From the NCBI GenBank assembly GCA_947095535.1, contig OX352773.1, positions 124,899,911 to 124,963,910 on the forward strand: 64,000 nt of DNA. The letters run 5' to 3'. The DNA is from Poecilobothrus nobilitatus. Its lineage: Eukaryota > Arthropoda > Insecta > Diptera > Dolichopodidae. Shown here in pieces: positions 41,979-52,955 of the stretch. The notes beneath the pieces are model-generated. The model saw only the letters and a list, made by a program, of their open reading frames with translations, was not told where the DNA came from and did not search any database. How positions within the stretch are numbered: position 1 is the first letter of the stretch; every line of letters begins with the position of its first letter. The position numbers and the translations under genes are program-made.

Positions 41979-43089
41979 TTGATAAAAAACATGATTCATG
42001 GATAAATAAACAAGATATTATTTAATGAAAAAATAATTTATAAACTTTTAGTAAGAAATGGAATGCTGCATCAAGTTTTAAAACTTTTTTTAATTTTGTA
42101 TTTAAAGCAATCTTTAAAAACTTTTCATATCTTTACCAGTATTCAGCACTATAGCTTTTTAAATTTTAAATTAAAACATAATTTATATACTAACCACTAA
42201 GTTTAATTTAGAATATTCAATAACTTTTAATTAAATTTTAAATTATTTTATAAATTTAAAATATTAGCAAGGATCAACCCTATTTACTCAAAACGTTTTT
42301 TTGCATACTTTCCGACGAGCGTAGACAAATAAACTTTTTTGTATAAGGTTAGAAGGACTCAAATTGTTATAATAGAATGTAAATTTGACTTTTGGTAAAT
42401 ATGGTGAAACTTTAATAATAATAATTTTGTATTTAAACCAAACTTTAAAAACTTTTCATATCTTCACCCTACCAATTTTTTGCATAAGGTTAGGTGAACT
42501 CAAATTGCTATAATAGAATGTAAATTTGACGTTTGGTACATATGTTTAAATTTTAATAACAATTTTGTATTTAAACCAAACTTTGAAATTTTTAAACAAA
42601 ACTTTAAAAACTTTTCATATTTTTATCCTAATTTAAAATATTCAGCACTACAGCTTAAGCTTTTTAAATTGCAAATTAAAACATAACTGATATACTAATC
42701 ACAAAGTTAAATTGAGAATAATCAATAAACTTTAATAATAATAAACTTTAAAAACTTTTAAACCAAACTTTGAAAACTTTTCATATCTTCACCCTACTAA
42801 TTTTTTTGCATAAGGTTTAGAGAACTCAAATTGTTATAATAGAATGTAAATTTGATTTTTGGTAAATATGTTTAAACTTTAATAATAATTTTGTATTTAA
42901 ACCAAACTTTGAAATTTTTAAACCAAACTTTAAAAACTTTTCATATTTTTATCCAAATTTAAAATATTCAGCACAATAGCTTTTTTAATTTAAAACATCA
43001 AAGACACAATCCTTTTTACTCATTTTGCATACTTTTTAGACGAGTGTATGCAAATAATTTTTTTTGCATACTTTTCGGAGGACTAAAAG
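41979..43089 (+). repeat. MULE-associated subterminal repeats
   Basis: AT-rich sequence made of diverged direct repeats. GAACTCAAATTG-TATAATAGAATG recurs at about 42355, 42490 and 42820, and CTTTAAAAACTTTTCATAT many times. The same block is at 59080-60170. No gene. Confidence 0.7.
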
Positions 43090-43900
43090 CTTTAAAAAAG
43101 CTCCTCCTGTACAAGAACTGGCATATCCATACTACTCAATGAATATGGCCTCGTTTTCAGCTCCAAGCGCATCATAATTTATTTCGAAAAAGCCAGTGTT
43201 GCTGCAGCAAAACCATACTTTCAGTCGTGTGAATTTAAAGGCTGTCTTTTTCATTTCGGACAAATTATTTGGAGGCAAGTCCAATCCAAAGGTTTTGCCA
43301 CAAAATACGGTCGAAATGAAAAATTTAGCCTTAACATTCGCATGTTTAAAAGTATGGCTTTTGTGCCATCGAGTGAAGTCTTTGATTATTACTCTGTATT
43401 GAGTAATATTTTAAAGAAAGATAAAGCAGCAAAGGTTATCCCTGATTGGTTTAAGAAAAATTACGTAGGAAATTTTTCTGAAAACCCAATCAGAAAAATG
43501 TCGCAACCAAAATATCACTCTTCGTTTTGGCCTGTTGCTGGTGATGAAGATCTGCATTATCCAAGAACATCGAATAATGTTGAGGCTTGGCATCGTCGTC
43601 TTCAGGTAAAGATATAATTATTTTTTTATGTTAAAATTATTAACAACAATTTTTTTAAAGACAATTTTTTTAAAGCAATTGGTAAATCCCATATTGGGCT
43701 CTACAAATTAATATTAGAAATGGGGAAGGAATTGTCAATCGCGATAATGAAATTTGAAAAAGTACAAAATGGCGATCATATTCCACAAAAAAAAATGAAA
43801 TATTAAAAAATAAAAAAATTGCACGAATATTAAAAAGGAGAAAGAAAATAAATAAATTGGAATTTTTACTCAAATACTATTTTAAAATTAAGAAAACATG
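43090..43900 (+). pseudogene. MULE-like transposase remnant, two exons
   Basis: The frame crosses shifts but shows GCxFHFGQIIW-type sequence near 43240. It then reads MAFVPSSEVFDYYSVL and YVGNFSENPIRKM, and ends HYPRTSNNVEAWHRRLQ directly before a GTAAAG donor at 43610. The next block (GKSHIGLYKLILEMGKELSIA) begins after an AAAG acceptor near 43677. This layout matches the C-terminal half of insect MULE-type (FLYWCH-associated) transposases. The catalytic N-terminal half is absent. Confidence 0.7.
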
Positions 43901-44215
43901 TATAATTACCGTTGTTATAAGTTATAGATATAAGTTAATGAAATTATTTTTTGTTGTTTTTAATTTTTTTTGAATAGTTTAATTTTGTTGTATGAATTGT
44001 TTTGTTTAATATACTTAGTTTATTTGAATAATTTGCATAGAGTTTTATTTATTGTTTCAGCTATACCAAGAAATAAACAGTAAAATCCTTTTATTTTTAT
44101 TTTAAATTTTTGTATGGGCCGCCCCAAATAAATTTAAATACAAAAATTTAAAATAAAATAAAAGGATTTTACTGTTTATTTCTGGGCCGCCCCAAATAAA
44201 TTTAAATACAATACC
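43901..44215 (+). repeat. Foldback repeat with GGGCCGCCCC core
   Basis: Between about 44071 and 44190, two ~45-bp arms (AATAAACAGTAAAATCC … TTTTTGTA and its inverse) surround GGGCCGCCCCAAATAAATTT. A second half-unit with the same core follows to 44215. Another copy of the sequence is at 49585-49680. The 43901-44070 part is plain AT-rich sequence continuing the MULE remnant. Confidence 0.7.
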
Positions 44216-44430
44216 TATAATTGTTTTATTAATATCTAGTTTTAGTGGCATAGGTGTAAAATTTAAACCTTTATTCAATAAGTTAAGTTCATCTTCGGAG
44301 AAAGTTTCATTTGAAAAATTTTTAACATAATTGGGAAGAAATTTTACTTGCGGTTTTTTTGTACAAAATTGTTTTTGTTTATTTTTTAAAAGTGTTGCGA
44401 ATTTTTTATCTAATGTTTTAATTTTTCTTT
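44216..44430 (-). pseudogene. Penelope-like element, N-terminal RT region, inverted
   Basis: The minus strand encodes LDKKFATLLKNKQKQF, then FLPNYVKNFSNETFSEDEL and LLNKGLNFTPMPL. That is the N-terminal region of Penelope-type reverse transcriptases. The rest of the same kind of protein lies on the opposite strand directly to the right. This is therefore an insertion with an inverted 5' part. Confidence 0.75.
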
Positions 44431-44469
44431 TTCAATTCTTTGTGAACAATTCCAATAAATAAACAATAA

Positions 44470-45345
44470 ATTTTACAGTAGAGTATGAAGAGAATGCACA
44501 ACTTCCGTTTTTAGATGTACTTATAAGCAGAACAGAATCTAGATTGGAATTCGACATTTACAGGAAGCACCAACAAGCACTTCGAGATACATCACAAATG
44601 ATTCGTTTGCTACATATTCCAGTGAAATGGCAGCGTTCCACAGCATGGTTTATAGAATGTGTAAAATTCCGTTGTCAATTGAAAATTTCAAAAAAGAAAA
44701 ATATTACATTAAAAACATAGCAAATATAAACGGTTTCTCTGAAGAAGTAATAGACAATCTCGTAGAGAAACATTCAAATAAAATTAGAAAAAATAACCTT
44801 ACAACCTTTTTTAGATCGGAACCATCCACAAAAAAGAGAGTAAAATTCAGTTACGCAAGAAAATTAACAGATAAATTAAAACCAATTTTTAAAAAATATG
44901 ATTTGAAATTAGTTTTTTCCAGTGAAAATAATTTAAAGAGCATATTAAGTAATACCAAAGATAAAATTAAAAATGAATTAAAATCGGGAATTTACGAAAT
45001 ATCGTGTGGTGACTGCAATGCAAAGTATATTGGTCAAACCAAGAGAAACATTTTAACTAGATTTAAGGAACATATTTCAAATATTAAATATAATAAACCA
45101 ATCAAATCTGCTGTAGCACAACATTGCTTAGATAATAACCACTTAAACATAAATATAGAAAATTTAAAATTAATTAAACATATAACCGATAAAAATTATT
45201 TAGACGCTTGAGAAAGTTTCCTTATTAATAAATACAAAAATAAAAAGTGTTTAATGAATATTGACACAGAACCCATCTTATCACCAATTTTCAATTTGAC
45301 AACAAGAAACAACAACTTGGACACAGTGAAGAACATTCAACAATA
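44470..45345 (+). pseudogene. Penelope-like element, C-terminal RT and GIY-YIG endonuclease
   Basis: The first part (44480-44640) shows LPFLDVLI-like sequence across a shift, then MAAFHSMVYRM. The main frame (44627-45211) carries RKNNLTTFFRSE and the endonuclease motif GIYEISCGDCNAKYIGQT, followed by RFKEH. The stop at 45209-45211 is followed in frame by ESFLINKYKNKKCLMN. The GIY-YIG domain is diagnostic for Penelope-like retroelements, where it nicks the target DNA. Confidence 0.88.
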
Positions 45346-45900
45346 AAAATAGATCAATTTTATATTAATTTTCCGTTTAATTTAGTTATAATAAAATTTT
45401 TTCTCATTTTTCTCATTATCTGTTATTTGTTTGCTCATTTAATTTTACTTAATGTAATATTAGAAAAATCTCTATGTTAATATTTTTTTGCTGTTGTTTT
45501 TTCAAAATAAGTTTTTAATTTAATTGTAATAAATAATTTTTCTTTTCCTTTTTTAACACATATTAAATACATGTTATTGAATGTATTTATATGTTTTATT
45601 AATATGTAATTTTAAATTAATGTAATCAAAATTATAAGTTCTCTCGTTGTAAATTTGTAAAATGTTATTTAAACATGTAAATTTAATTTTATAACATGTT
45701 TAACAGATTGCGCATTTTTTAACTATAATTAGTTATGAATGGCTGATGATGATATGTGATCATATCGAAATGCATCCTAAATAAATAAATAAATTAAAAA
45801 ATAATTTTATAAGATTGTTTAAATTTATTTAATAGAAGATTGGTAAAACTTAAAAAACTGGTGAAAGGTATTTTTGATAAGAGGTTTTTCTTCAAAATAT
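45346..45900 (+). mobile_element. Penelope-like 3' untranslated region
   Basis: AT-rich sequence after the coding part. Near its end it holds GGCTGATGATGATATG and ATATCGAAATGCATCC followed by AAATAAATAAAT. This is the sort of 3' tail seen on these elements. No gene. Confidence 0.6.
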
Positions 45901-46887
45901 TATTAAACAAAAAATAATTTCATTAACTTATATCTATAACTTATAACAACGGTAATTATACATGTTTTCTTAATTTAAAATAGTATTTTGGGCAATTCTT
46001 TTTAAAAATTCCAATTTATTTATTTTCTTTCTCCGTTTTAATATTCGTGCAATTTTTTTATTTTTTAATATTTCATTTTTTTTTTGTGGAATATGGTCGC
46101 CATTTTGTACTTTTTCAATTTTCATTATCGCAATTGAGAATTTCTCCCCATTTCTGATATTAATTTGTAGAGCCCAATGTGGGATTTACCAATTACGGTC
46201 TTTAAAAAAATTGTTGTTAATAATTTTAACATAAAAAAATATTTATATCTTTACCTGAAGACGTCGATGCCAAGCTTCAACATTATTCGGTGTTCTTGGA
46301 TAATGCAGATCTGCATCACCAGCAACAGACCAAAACGAAGAGTGATATTTTGGTTGCGACATTTTTCTGATTGGGTTTTCAGAAAAATTTCCTACGTAAT
46401 TTTTCTTAAACCAATCAGAGATAACCTTTGCTGCTTTATCTTTCTTTAAAATATTACTCAATACAGAGTAATAATCAAAGACTTTACTCGATGGCACAAA
46501 AGCCATACTTTTAAACATGCGAATGTTAAGGCTGAATTTTTCATTTCGACCGTATTTTGTGGCAGAACCTTTGGATTGGATTTGCCTCCAAATAATTTGT
46601 CCGAAATGAAAAAGACAGTCTTTAAATTCAAACGACTGAAAGTATGGTTTTGCTGCAGCAACACTGGCTTTTTCGAAATAAGTTATGATGCGGTTGGAGC
46701 TGAAAACGAGGCCATATTCATTGAGTAATATGGATATGCTGGATCCGGTGCAGGAGGAGCTTTTTTAAAGCTTTTAGTCCTCCGTATGCAAAAAAGTTAT
46801 TTGCGTACACTCGTCCAAAAAGTATGCAAAATGAGTAAAAAGGATTGTGTCTTTGATATTTTAAATTTAAAAAGCTGGGGCATCGGT
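45901..46887 (-). pseudogene. MULE-like transposase remnant, inverted copy
   Basis: This is the reverse complement of about 42995-43970 with high similarity, including MAFVPSSKVFDYYSVL and TPNNVEAWHRRLQ before the same splice donor. With the copy at 43.1 kb it makes a large inverted repeat with ~0.97-kb arms around the Penelope-like insertion. Its outer end joins fragment D of a Polinton at about 46887. Confidence 0.7.
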
Positions 46888-47483
46888 AGCAAAAAAAACT
46901 ATTGCAAAAATGGTACTTATATCGTCAAAACCTCCTCAAATATGGAATTAACAAAAGACAAGCAAAAAGATTACCAGTCAAGGCTAATAACCTTACATTT
47001 GATACAGGTACTCAAACAAAATTATTTTCTAAACGAAATGCATATACAGAAACTGAATTTCCTAAATACAAAGCAACATCAACACAGACCAATTTTGTAC
47101 TTTTAGTTACTGATGATGTCTTTGAATATGACCCTTAAAAAGAACATTCAGATATGGATATCGATTTAACACATTACGATTTGGATGATGGAAATTCATT
47201 TAAAAAATTAGCTCAAACTGAAATGTTGAAAGATGTATAATTAGTGGAAAGACCATCTCTAAGCTCTGATTATCGAATGTTTGAAACACCGAGTGGTGAT
47301 GTAATTATCGTTGCTGTACCATCTCCTGAAAAGAAGAAGACACCAAGATCGGCGGGCAGTACAATATCCTCAACTATACTCTCACAGTTTCCTGAAACAA
47401 ATAAACGAAAACTAAAACCATTACTAAGAAGTCCAAAACTAAGAAACTCATCAACAATAGTAGTGCAACATTTTATGTTTTAG
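46888..47483 (+). pseudogene. KWYLYRQNL-motif protein, Polinton fragment D
   Basis: One frame, with TAA codons at 47136-47138 and near 47238, reads KWYLYRQNLLKYGINK, then MFETPSGDVIIVAVPSPEKKK to 47483. It is almost identical to 34841-35553 of Polinton C but lacks the N-terminus, which is cut by the MULE remnant. Fragment D spans 46888-49562 and carries only the four middle genes. Confidence 0.7.
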
Positions 47484-47499
47484 AAGAATTTAACAAAGA

Positions 47500-48432
47500 T
47501 AGATAGTCAAGATGACTTCTATGGAACATTGTTTAGCAATGATAATCTAAAACTATTTCCAGACAACACTTTAGCTTCATTCGAAAATAAATTACCTATT
47601 CACTTTGATTTAAGAAATGGAAATTGGAAAGTCTTTCAGAAATATATCTGAACGATTTCCTACAAACAGAAGAATTTAACAAAGAGCAATGTGCTTTTAT
47701 CAATATTGGGCAGTATAATGTTTACATAAGAAACATTGAAAAACCTCTTGAAAAAATCAAAGTAACCAAATCTATATGTTACACATATTATTCATAAAAC
47801 TATTCGGAATTACATTTGGATGATTGAAAATTTAATTTTTTACCAACGCTTAATAAAAATATAACTCCTAATCCGGGATTTACTCGCAACCAAGTTTTCA
47901 AAGAATTTTTTAATGAAGTTTTGACATACATCTCTACTCCTAAAAATTATGATTATGTAACATTTAAACAAGTGTCAGAATCTAACCGACGCGATTTAAT
48001 TCGAATATCGCAGACATTTGAAGAAGATAGTTTCTATATAAAAGTTAATCACAGTTATAATATCAAAACATTATTAACTGAATTATTTCAACAAAAAAAA
48101 AAATATAAAAAATTTCAAAATAAAATTAACTGAACTATTCAAATTAGCTGTTGCTAATATTAAAGATGAATTGAATGGAATGGTGATGATTTATTCAGAT
48201 ATAGTTGAATCATCTGTTTTTGGAAGTAGCAAAGTGCGTGCTTTGACAGCTATCAACATATAAATTGTAGAATACCTACAAATATTGAATTTGAACATGT
48301 CCATTACATACCTATAGAAAAAATTGTTTTGAAACGATAGCGATTAAAATTTGCAATCAATATGGTGATGGAATAAATTTTGTTTCCAGTTACTATCCAA
48401 CAAAAATTGTATTACATTTTAAAAAGCATTGA
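47500..48432 (+). pseudogene. Minor capsid protein, Polinton fragment D
   Basis: It is close to 33882-34824 of Polinton C (FSNDNLKLFPDNTL, MVMIYSDIVES, VLHFKKH at the end) with several further stops and shifts. The same ATA stands at the expected start codon as in C. The two copies therefore descend from one ancestor that already lacked an ATG there. Confidence 0.7.
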
Positions 48433-48491
48433 TTGCTCCCCAATTGAAACAATATAAATACTACTACTCAAATATGATATCCTGCGAAACA

Positions 48492-48930
48492 TGGAAAGAG
48501 CTTACGTGAGATATTATTCCTCTCAAGTAGTTGAAGGAATCAACGATATTGTGCCTTAATTACAATTTTATCCAGCTATACAAAAAGGTCGTGGTTTTGG
48601 AAATATATTCGGAAGTTTAATTCGTTACTTAAAGCCCGTTTTTACGTCATATTGGGACTTAATTAAAAGAGAGGCAACACAGGTAAAAATATTTTTAATG
48701 ATATATCATCTGATGCAAACATAAAAGAAGCTGTAATTGATCAAAGCAAAGGCAGCATAAAAAATTTACGAATATCAGTAGTTAACCAACTGCATTCGAT
48801 GTATGGTGGAAGACGAAGAGCTATAAAAAGACGAAGAACTATAAAAAGACGAGCAATTTCTAAAAAGACACATTTGAAATCGAAAAAGCGACGAAAAAAG
48901 CATATTAAAACCTCTGATATATTCAATTAA
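48492..48930 (+). pseudogene. pVI-like protein, Polinton fragment D
   Basis: It starts MERAYVRYYSSQVVEG, with an in-frame TAA near 48557, and contains FGNIFGSLIRYLKPVF. A shift near 48680 leads into ANIKEAVIDQSKGSIKNL. It ends with a basic tail (RRRAIKRRRTIKRRAISKK) at 48930. It shows the full-length plan that Polinton C has lost. Confidence 0.7.
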
Positions 48931-48933
48931 AAA

Positions 48934-49562
48934 ATGGAATGTATGAAATCTGAACTTGACATTTTTGCGTCATTACCCGTACAAACAAGTATCTTGCGTT
49001 CAGAAGAGGTAGCATACAATCCTTTAGCTTCTTTAGAGGCATCACCGTCAACTATTGAATTTGTTTCACTTGGAAATGGAGATACATATCGGGATTTATC
49101 CTCAACCTACATCAAATTTAAAGTTCAAATATTAAAAATAGATGGATCAGTTTGGAGTGCAAACGATAAAGTAGGAACTGGAAATGAAGCAAGGGCAGCT
49201 CCGCAGCCGAGTGTTGTAAATAATTTATTACACTCTTTAATTAAACAATTTATGTAACTCTAAATAGAAAAAACATCACTCCTTCAGACTCCTTATACCA
49301 TTATAAAGCATACTTAACTACTTTACTAAATTATGGTACAGATTCCAGTCAAACACATCTAGAAGCATCTGGTTAGGAATTGGATAAACCAAATATAAAT
49401 GATTTTAACAATTCTGGTTCTAAATCAAGACAAAAATCATACAATAATTCTGCAATAGTAGAATTAATGGGAAAATTACATGTAGATTTTTTCAGTACTT
49501 CTAAATTAATTTTAAATAATGTTGACATTCGAATTGCTTTAGCATTAGAGAAACAAAAGTTT
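48934..49562 (+). pseudogene. Major capsid protein N-terminal part, Polinton fragment D
   Basis: MECMKSELDIFASLPVQTSILRSEE and IEFVSLGNGDTYRDLSSTY are followed by a shift near 49250 and a later TAG. The frame resumes with NNSAIVELMGKLHVDFF and VDIRIALALEKQ. The copy ends abruptly at about 49562 in an AT-rich foldback repeat. Where Polinton C has an in-frame TGA after RIA, this copy has a sense codon. Confidence 0.85.
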
Positions 49563-49584
49563 TTTTTTATTATTACCATTAGAA

Positions 49585-49680
49585 GAAATAAACAGTAAAA
49601 TCTTTTTATTTTTATTTTAGTTTTTTGTATTTAAATTTATTTGGGGCGGCCCATACAAAAATTTAAAATAAAAATAAAAG
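49585..49680 (+). repeat. Foldback-type repeat with GGGGCGGCCC core
   Basis: AGAAATAAACAGTAAAATC leads into GGGGCGGCCCATAC and then AAATAAAAGGATTTT. This is the same family as 44071-44215, here directly next to the broken capsid gene. Confidence 0.7.
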
Positions 49681-50200
49681 GATTTTGGAAAATAGGATTT
49701 TGGAAAATAGTAGTTTGGAAAGTAGAATTTTGAAAAAGTAGGATTTTGGAAATGAGGATTTTGTCTACTAGGATTTAAAAAAAGTAGGATTTCGCCTAAA
49801 AGGATTACATTATAGACCCCTTCGAAACTGTGAGAGCTCTTTCAATTAATGAATCCATTTTAGAATTCTGAAACCCAGGTCTAATATACGACGTAATACA
49901 ACAATATTTATACGCGTTTGCATGTATGTTCAAAATATCAAGCTAGTCGGACTTAGTCCCTGAAGGAAACTATAGCCGATTTTAATTTAAAAAAAAATAG
50001 GATTTTTTAGGATTTTTGAAAAAAAAAGGATTTTGGCAAAATAAGATTTTGTCTATTAGGATTTTAAAAAATAAGTATTTCGGAAAAGAGAATTTTGTCT
50101 ATTAGGATTTAAAAAAAGCAGGATTTCGTCTAAAAGGATTTTAAAAGAAAAGGATTTTCAAACAAAGGATTTCGGGGGGATCCCTTGAAAACTTTATATT
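49681..50200 (+). repeat. Degenerate AGGATTTTGGAAAA repeats
   Basis: Irregular short repeats (AGGATTTTGGAAAATAG, AGGATTTCGCCTAAAAGG, TTTTGTCTATTAGGATTT) run at both ends. About 200 bp of non-repeated sequence lies in the middle (49805-49985). No gene. Confidence 0.6.
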
Positions 50201-50217
50201 TTAGTTTAGTTTGATCT

Positions 50218-50643
50218 GTGTTAGAAAATTGCTGTGTTATATGGGATCCAGATTATTATTGTCATATTAGGAGAATTGAGGGAGTACAAAGGGCTTTTAC
50301 TAGATTTGCTATATTTAAATTAAATTTACTATCAGAACAAATTGAGTACAATGTAAGATGTAAGTTACTTGGGATAGATAGCTTGGTGAATAGGAGGCAT
50401 ATTGCGTGCATTATGTTTAATTATGATATTTTGAATGGACCTATATGTACCCCGCTTAGATCTTTACGTTCTTTCGGTCTCTTAAGTGTTCCTTATCACA
50501 GAACAAATTATGCTCGGAATGAAGTGATTACGAAATGCATCATTAAGTTTAATTCTATTCTTTTTTGTTTGATTTTAATTTATCAAGAAATGTTTTTAAA
50601 GAAGCTATTTGAATGCACTTTTTTACTTTCATACTTTTTTTAA
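50218..50643 (+). pseudogene. LINE reverse transcriptase C-terminal fragment
   Basis: LENCCVIWDPDYYCHIRRIEGVQRAFTRFA and the following RCKLLGIDSLVNRRHIA are the conserved end of many LINE reverse transcriptases (after the RT core). The upstream RT is absent. An A-rich stretch at 50700 closes it. Confidence 0.75.
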
Positions 50644-50754
50644 TATTGTAATAACTCTATTAAAATTTCTTGCTTTTAAAATGTAAAGTAAACTAAATTT
50701 AAAAAAAAAAAAATGTCAAAGTAAAGATTGATTTTGCTCTGTAAATAATTCATG

Positions 50755-51115
50755 TAGTCCGTATAAATTACTTCGTAGACGAAATAAATAAATTCATTAA
50801 TAAGCATCTCAAATTCAAACATTTAAGCTGCTCTCCTGTTGGTTACTCTGGTACTAAAAGAATATTTATTATTGAAAGCTTATCACCACACACAGCCTCT
50901 TTGCTTCGTTTAGCTACGACCATGAAAAAAGATGGATGTCGACATAACGTCTACACTAGAAATGGTTTTCTATTTATCATTAAAATGGAAGGTGATGATC
51001 CTATCAAAATCATTTGTAGAGAACTACTATTAGCCAGAAGAGGAATAAAAGAAATCAAGAGTGAACGAATGCCTATGTATGCCGCTATTGAACTGCTTAT
51101 ATTTATTTATTTTTA
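50755..51115 (+). pseudogene. LINE first-ORF-like fragment
   Basis: The frame reads SCSPVGYSGTKRIFIIESL, then RLATTMKKDGCRHNVYTRNGFLFI and LLLARRGIKEIKS. It resembles the C-terminal region of the first ORF of some insect LINEs. It stops at 51114-51116 in an AT-rich region. Confidence 0.5.
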
Positions 51116-51359
51116 ATCATTCACATTTTCATTTTATATTACATTTATTTATATTATTTTTTTACTTCACTTTTATCTTAAATTTTGATGTTTTCAATGT
51201 TTGCTATTTTAACAGCACTTATTTTGATTGCAAAAATTTCAGCATTTCTCGTTTACTCTTGCTGGTTATCTTTCTGAGTAAATCTTTGCAGGCTCAATTA
51301 CTTACTAGTTTAATTATTTTTTTTTTAATGCATTTCTCTGACACATAAATGTGGATAGG

Positions 51360-51690
51360 AAATAACACATCCTTTCATTTTCAGGCGTGGCTGTAAATGT
51401 CGTAAGGGGGAACTCTCTGGGTGTTTACAGCGAATTTTATAAGCTCTTGCACACTAGGCCACGAGGCTCCTAGTTTAATTAATAGTTTCATTAATTACTA
51501 ACTGCTGTGCAATTGGTTCGGGTTTGATTTCAAGCATTACATTACGTTCAGCTTTTAAAAATCCAGAACGCCTTAATATTATTCATTTAAATATAAAAAG
51601 TCTTTTATCTAAAATTGATATACTTTCGTCATATATTGCGAAAAGTTAAGCTCACGTTATACTAATATTTGAAACGTGGCAGGATTGCTA
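51360..51690 (+). pseudogene. Start of a LINE endonuclease region
   Basis: The open stretch contains SAFKNPERLNIIHLNIKSL and IDILSSYIAKS followed by a stop. This is the usual beginning of an AP-type endonuclease domain in LINE ORF2. It ends where the minus-strand LINE tail begins at 51697. Confidence 0.6.
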
Positions 51691-51696
51691 CATCAG

Positions 51697-52953
51697 CTCT
51701 AATTTATTTATTTATTTATTTCAGTTTAAAACACACTAATTACAATAATATATTAAATTTATGAAAATTTATACAAATAAAATGCGTAAAAATAAAAATT
51801 AAATTAAATTACGAAAATTTAGGACTAATTAAACTTATAAAATAAAAAGAAAACATTAAGTGTTAAAAGCTATTACCCTAACCAAAAATTATTTTAATTA
51901 AGTTATATAAAAGTATTGAAAAATCGTATAGAATAGCAACAATAAGCTGAGTGTAGAATGCTAAGGCAGAATCTGAAATAAGGATCTTTTAAGTTGAGTT
52001 TTACTCAAATCTAAATTAATTAAATCCTTGTGGTGATTAACTAACATAAATATTCTGCTAATTTTTCCTATAGCTAACTCGACGAAAGGGCACATAAATG
52101 AAGTTTACAGATCGAAAGCGATTACTAGTAATTATGTGATTTATAATTTTATTTTTTATAAAAGTGTGATTTATAATATTATTTTTTGGTCTTTTAAAAC
52201 CTATTTAATAAATACAATATCAGCTACCAACTACCCTTTAAGCAATATAAACTACCCTTCTAGAACTAATAGTACTTAAGTTTATTAATTTAAATCAATC
52301 GAAATACTGTGGTAAATTAATTGGATTGGACCTTTGCAGATTTCAAAAAGTAAATCTGAGAAAGTTCTTTTGAACAGCTACCATTCTATTTATATGTAAA
52401 TTATATAGAGTTGACCAAATAGGACTTGCATGTTCAAGATTAGGTCGAATCAAGGAGGTATATAATGATTTAAGAATGTATGGACCATTAAATTCTTTAG
52501 ACCACCTTTTAATAAACACTAACATAGACTTAGCTTTATTAATAATTTTATCATAATGATCAAGAAACGTAATTTTATAATCAAAGAGTACATATGGTTG
52601 TACATTAAATAAAGAGTGTTTTTTAATTCGCATGCCATTAAAATTATAGTCCGTAACATTAGGATTAATGCTTCGAGTATATGAAACTGCGGCACATTTA
52701 TCTACATTTAGGCTAAGATTATTGAGAACACACCAATTCCAAAAAAAGTTGGTATCATCTTGAAGAAGTAAAGTATCACTGAGAGAACTAATAGTTTTAA
52801 AGATTTTCATATCATCAGCGTACATAATAATTTCATAATGTTTAATAATTCTAGTAACATCATCTATTGAAAGTATAAAAAGAAGTCGTCCAAAGTATAA
52901 AAGAAGTCGGCTTCCTTGAGGTACACCAGAATTAGAAATAAAAGAATCTGAAG
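51697..52953 (-). mobile_element. LINE 3' part with TTTA-repeat tail (minus strand)
   Basis: The 3' end is ATTTATTTATTTATTT at 51697-51715. The coding part (52343-52825) starts with the catalytic YADD box (MYADDMKIFK) and continues NNLSLNVDKCAAVSYTR and LEHASPIWSTLYN. Before it, GVPQGS-type sequence is visible near 52920. This is a different LINE family from the one at 36.2 kb. Confidence 0.85.
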
Positions 52954-52955
52954 AA

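Larger units (their letters stand above)
50201..52955 (+). repeat. Tandem duplication unit 1 (2755 bp)
   Basis: This is followed directly by an identical-looking unit at 52956-55710. Every open frame in the two units is the same in translation. The join shows only a few filler bases (CTGAAGAATTAG versus CTGAAATTAC). Confidence 0.9.

Noticed and set aside
43411..43593. Minus-strand frames opposite the MULE remnants (also 46177-46449 and 60514-60696)
   Set aside because: They are the antisense of the recognisable transposase segment.
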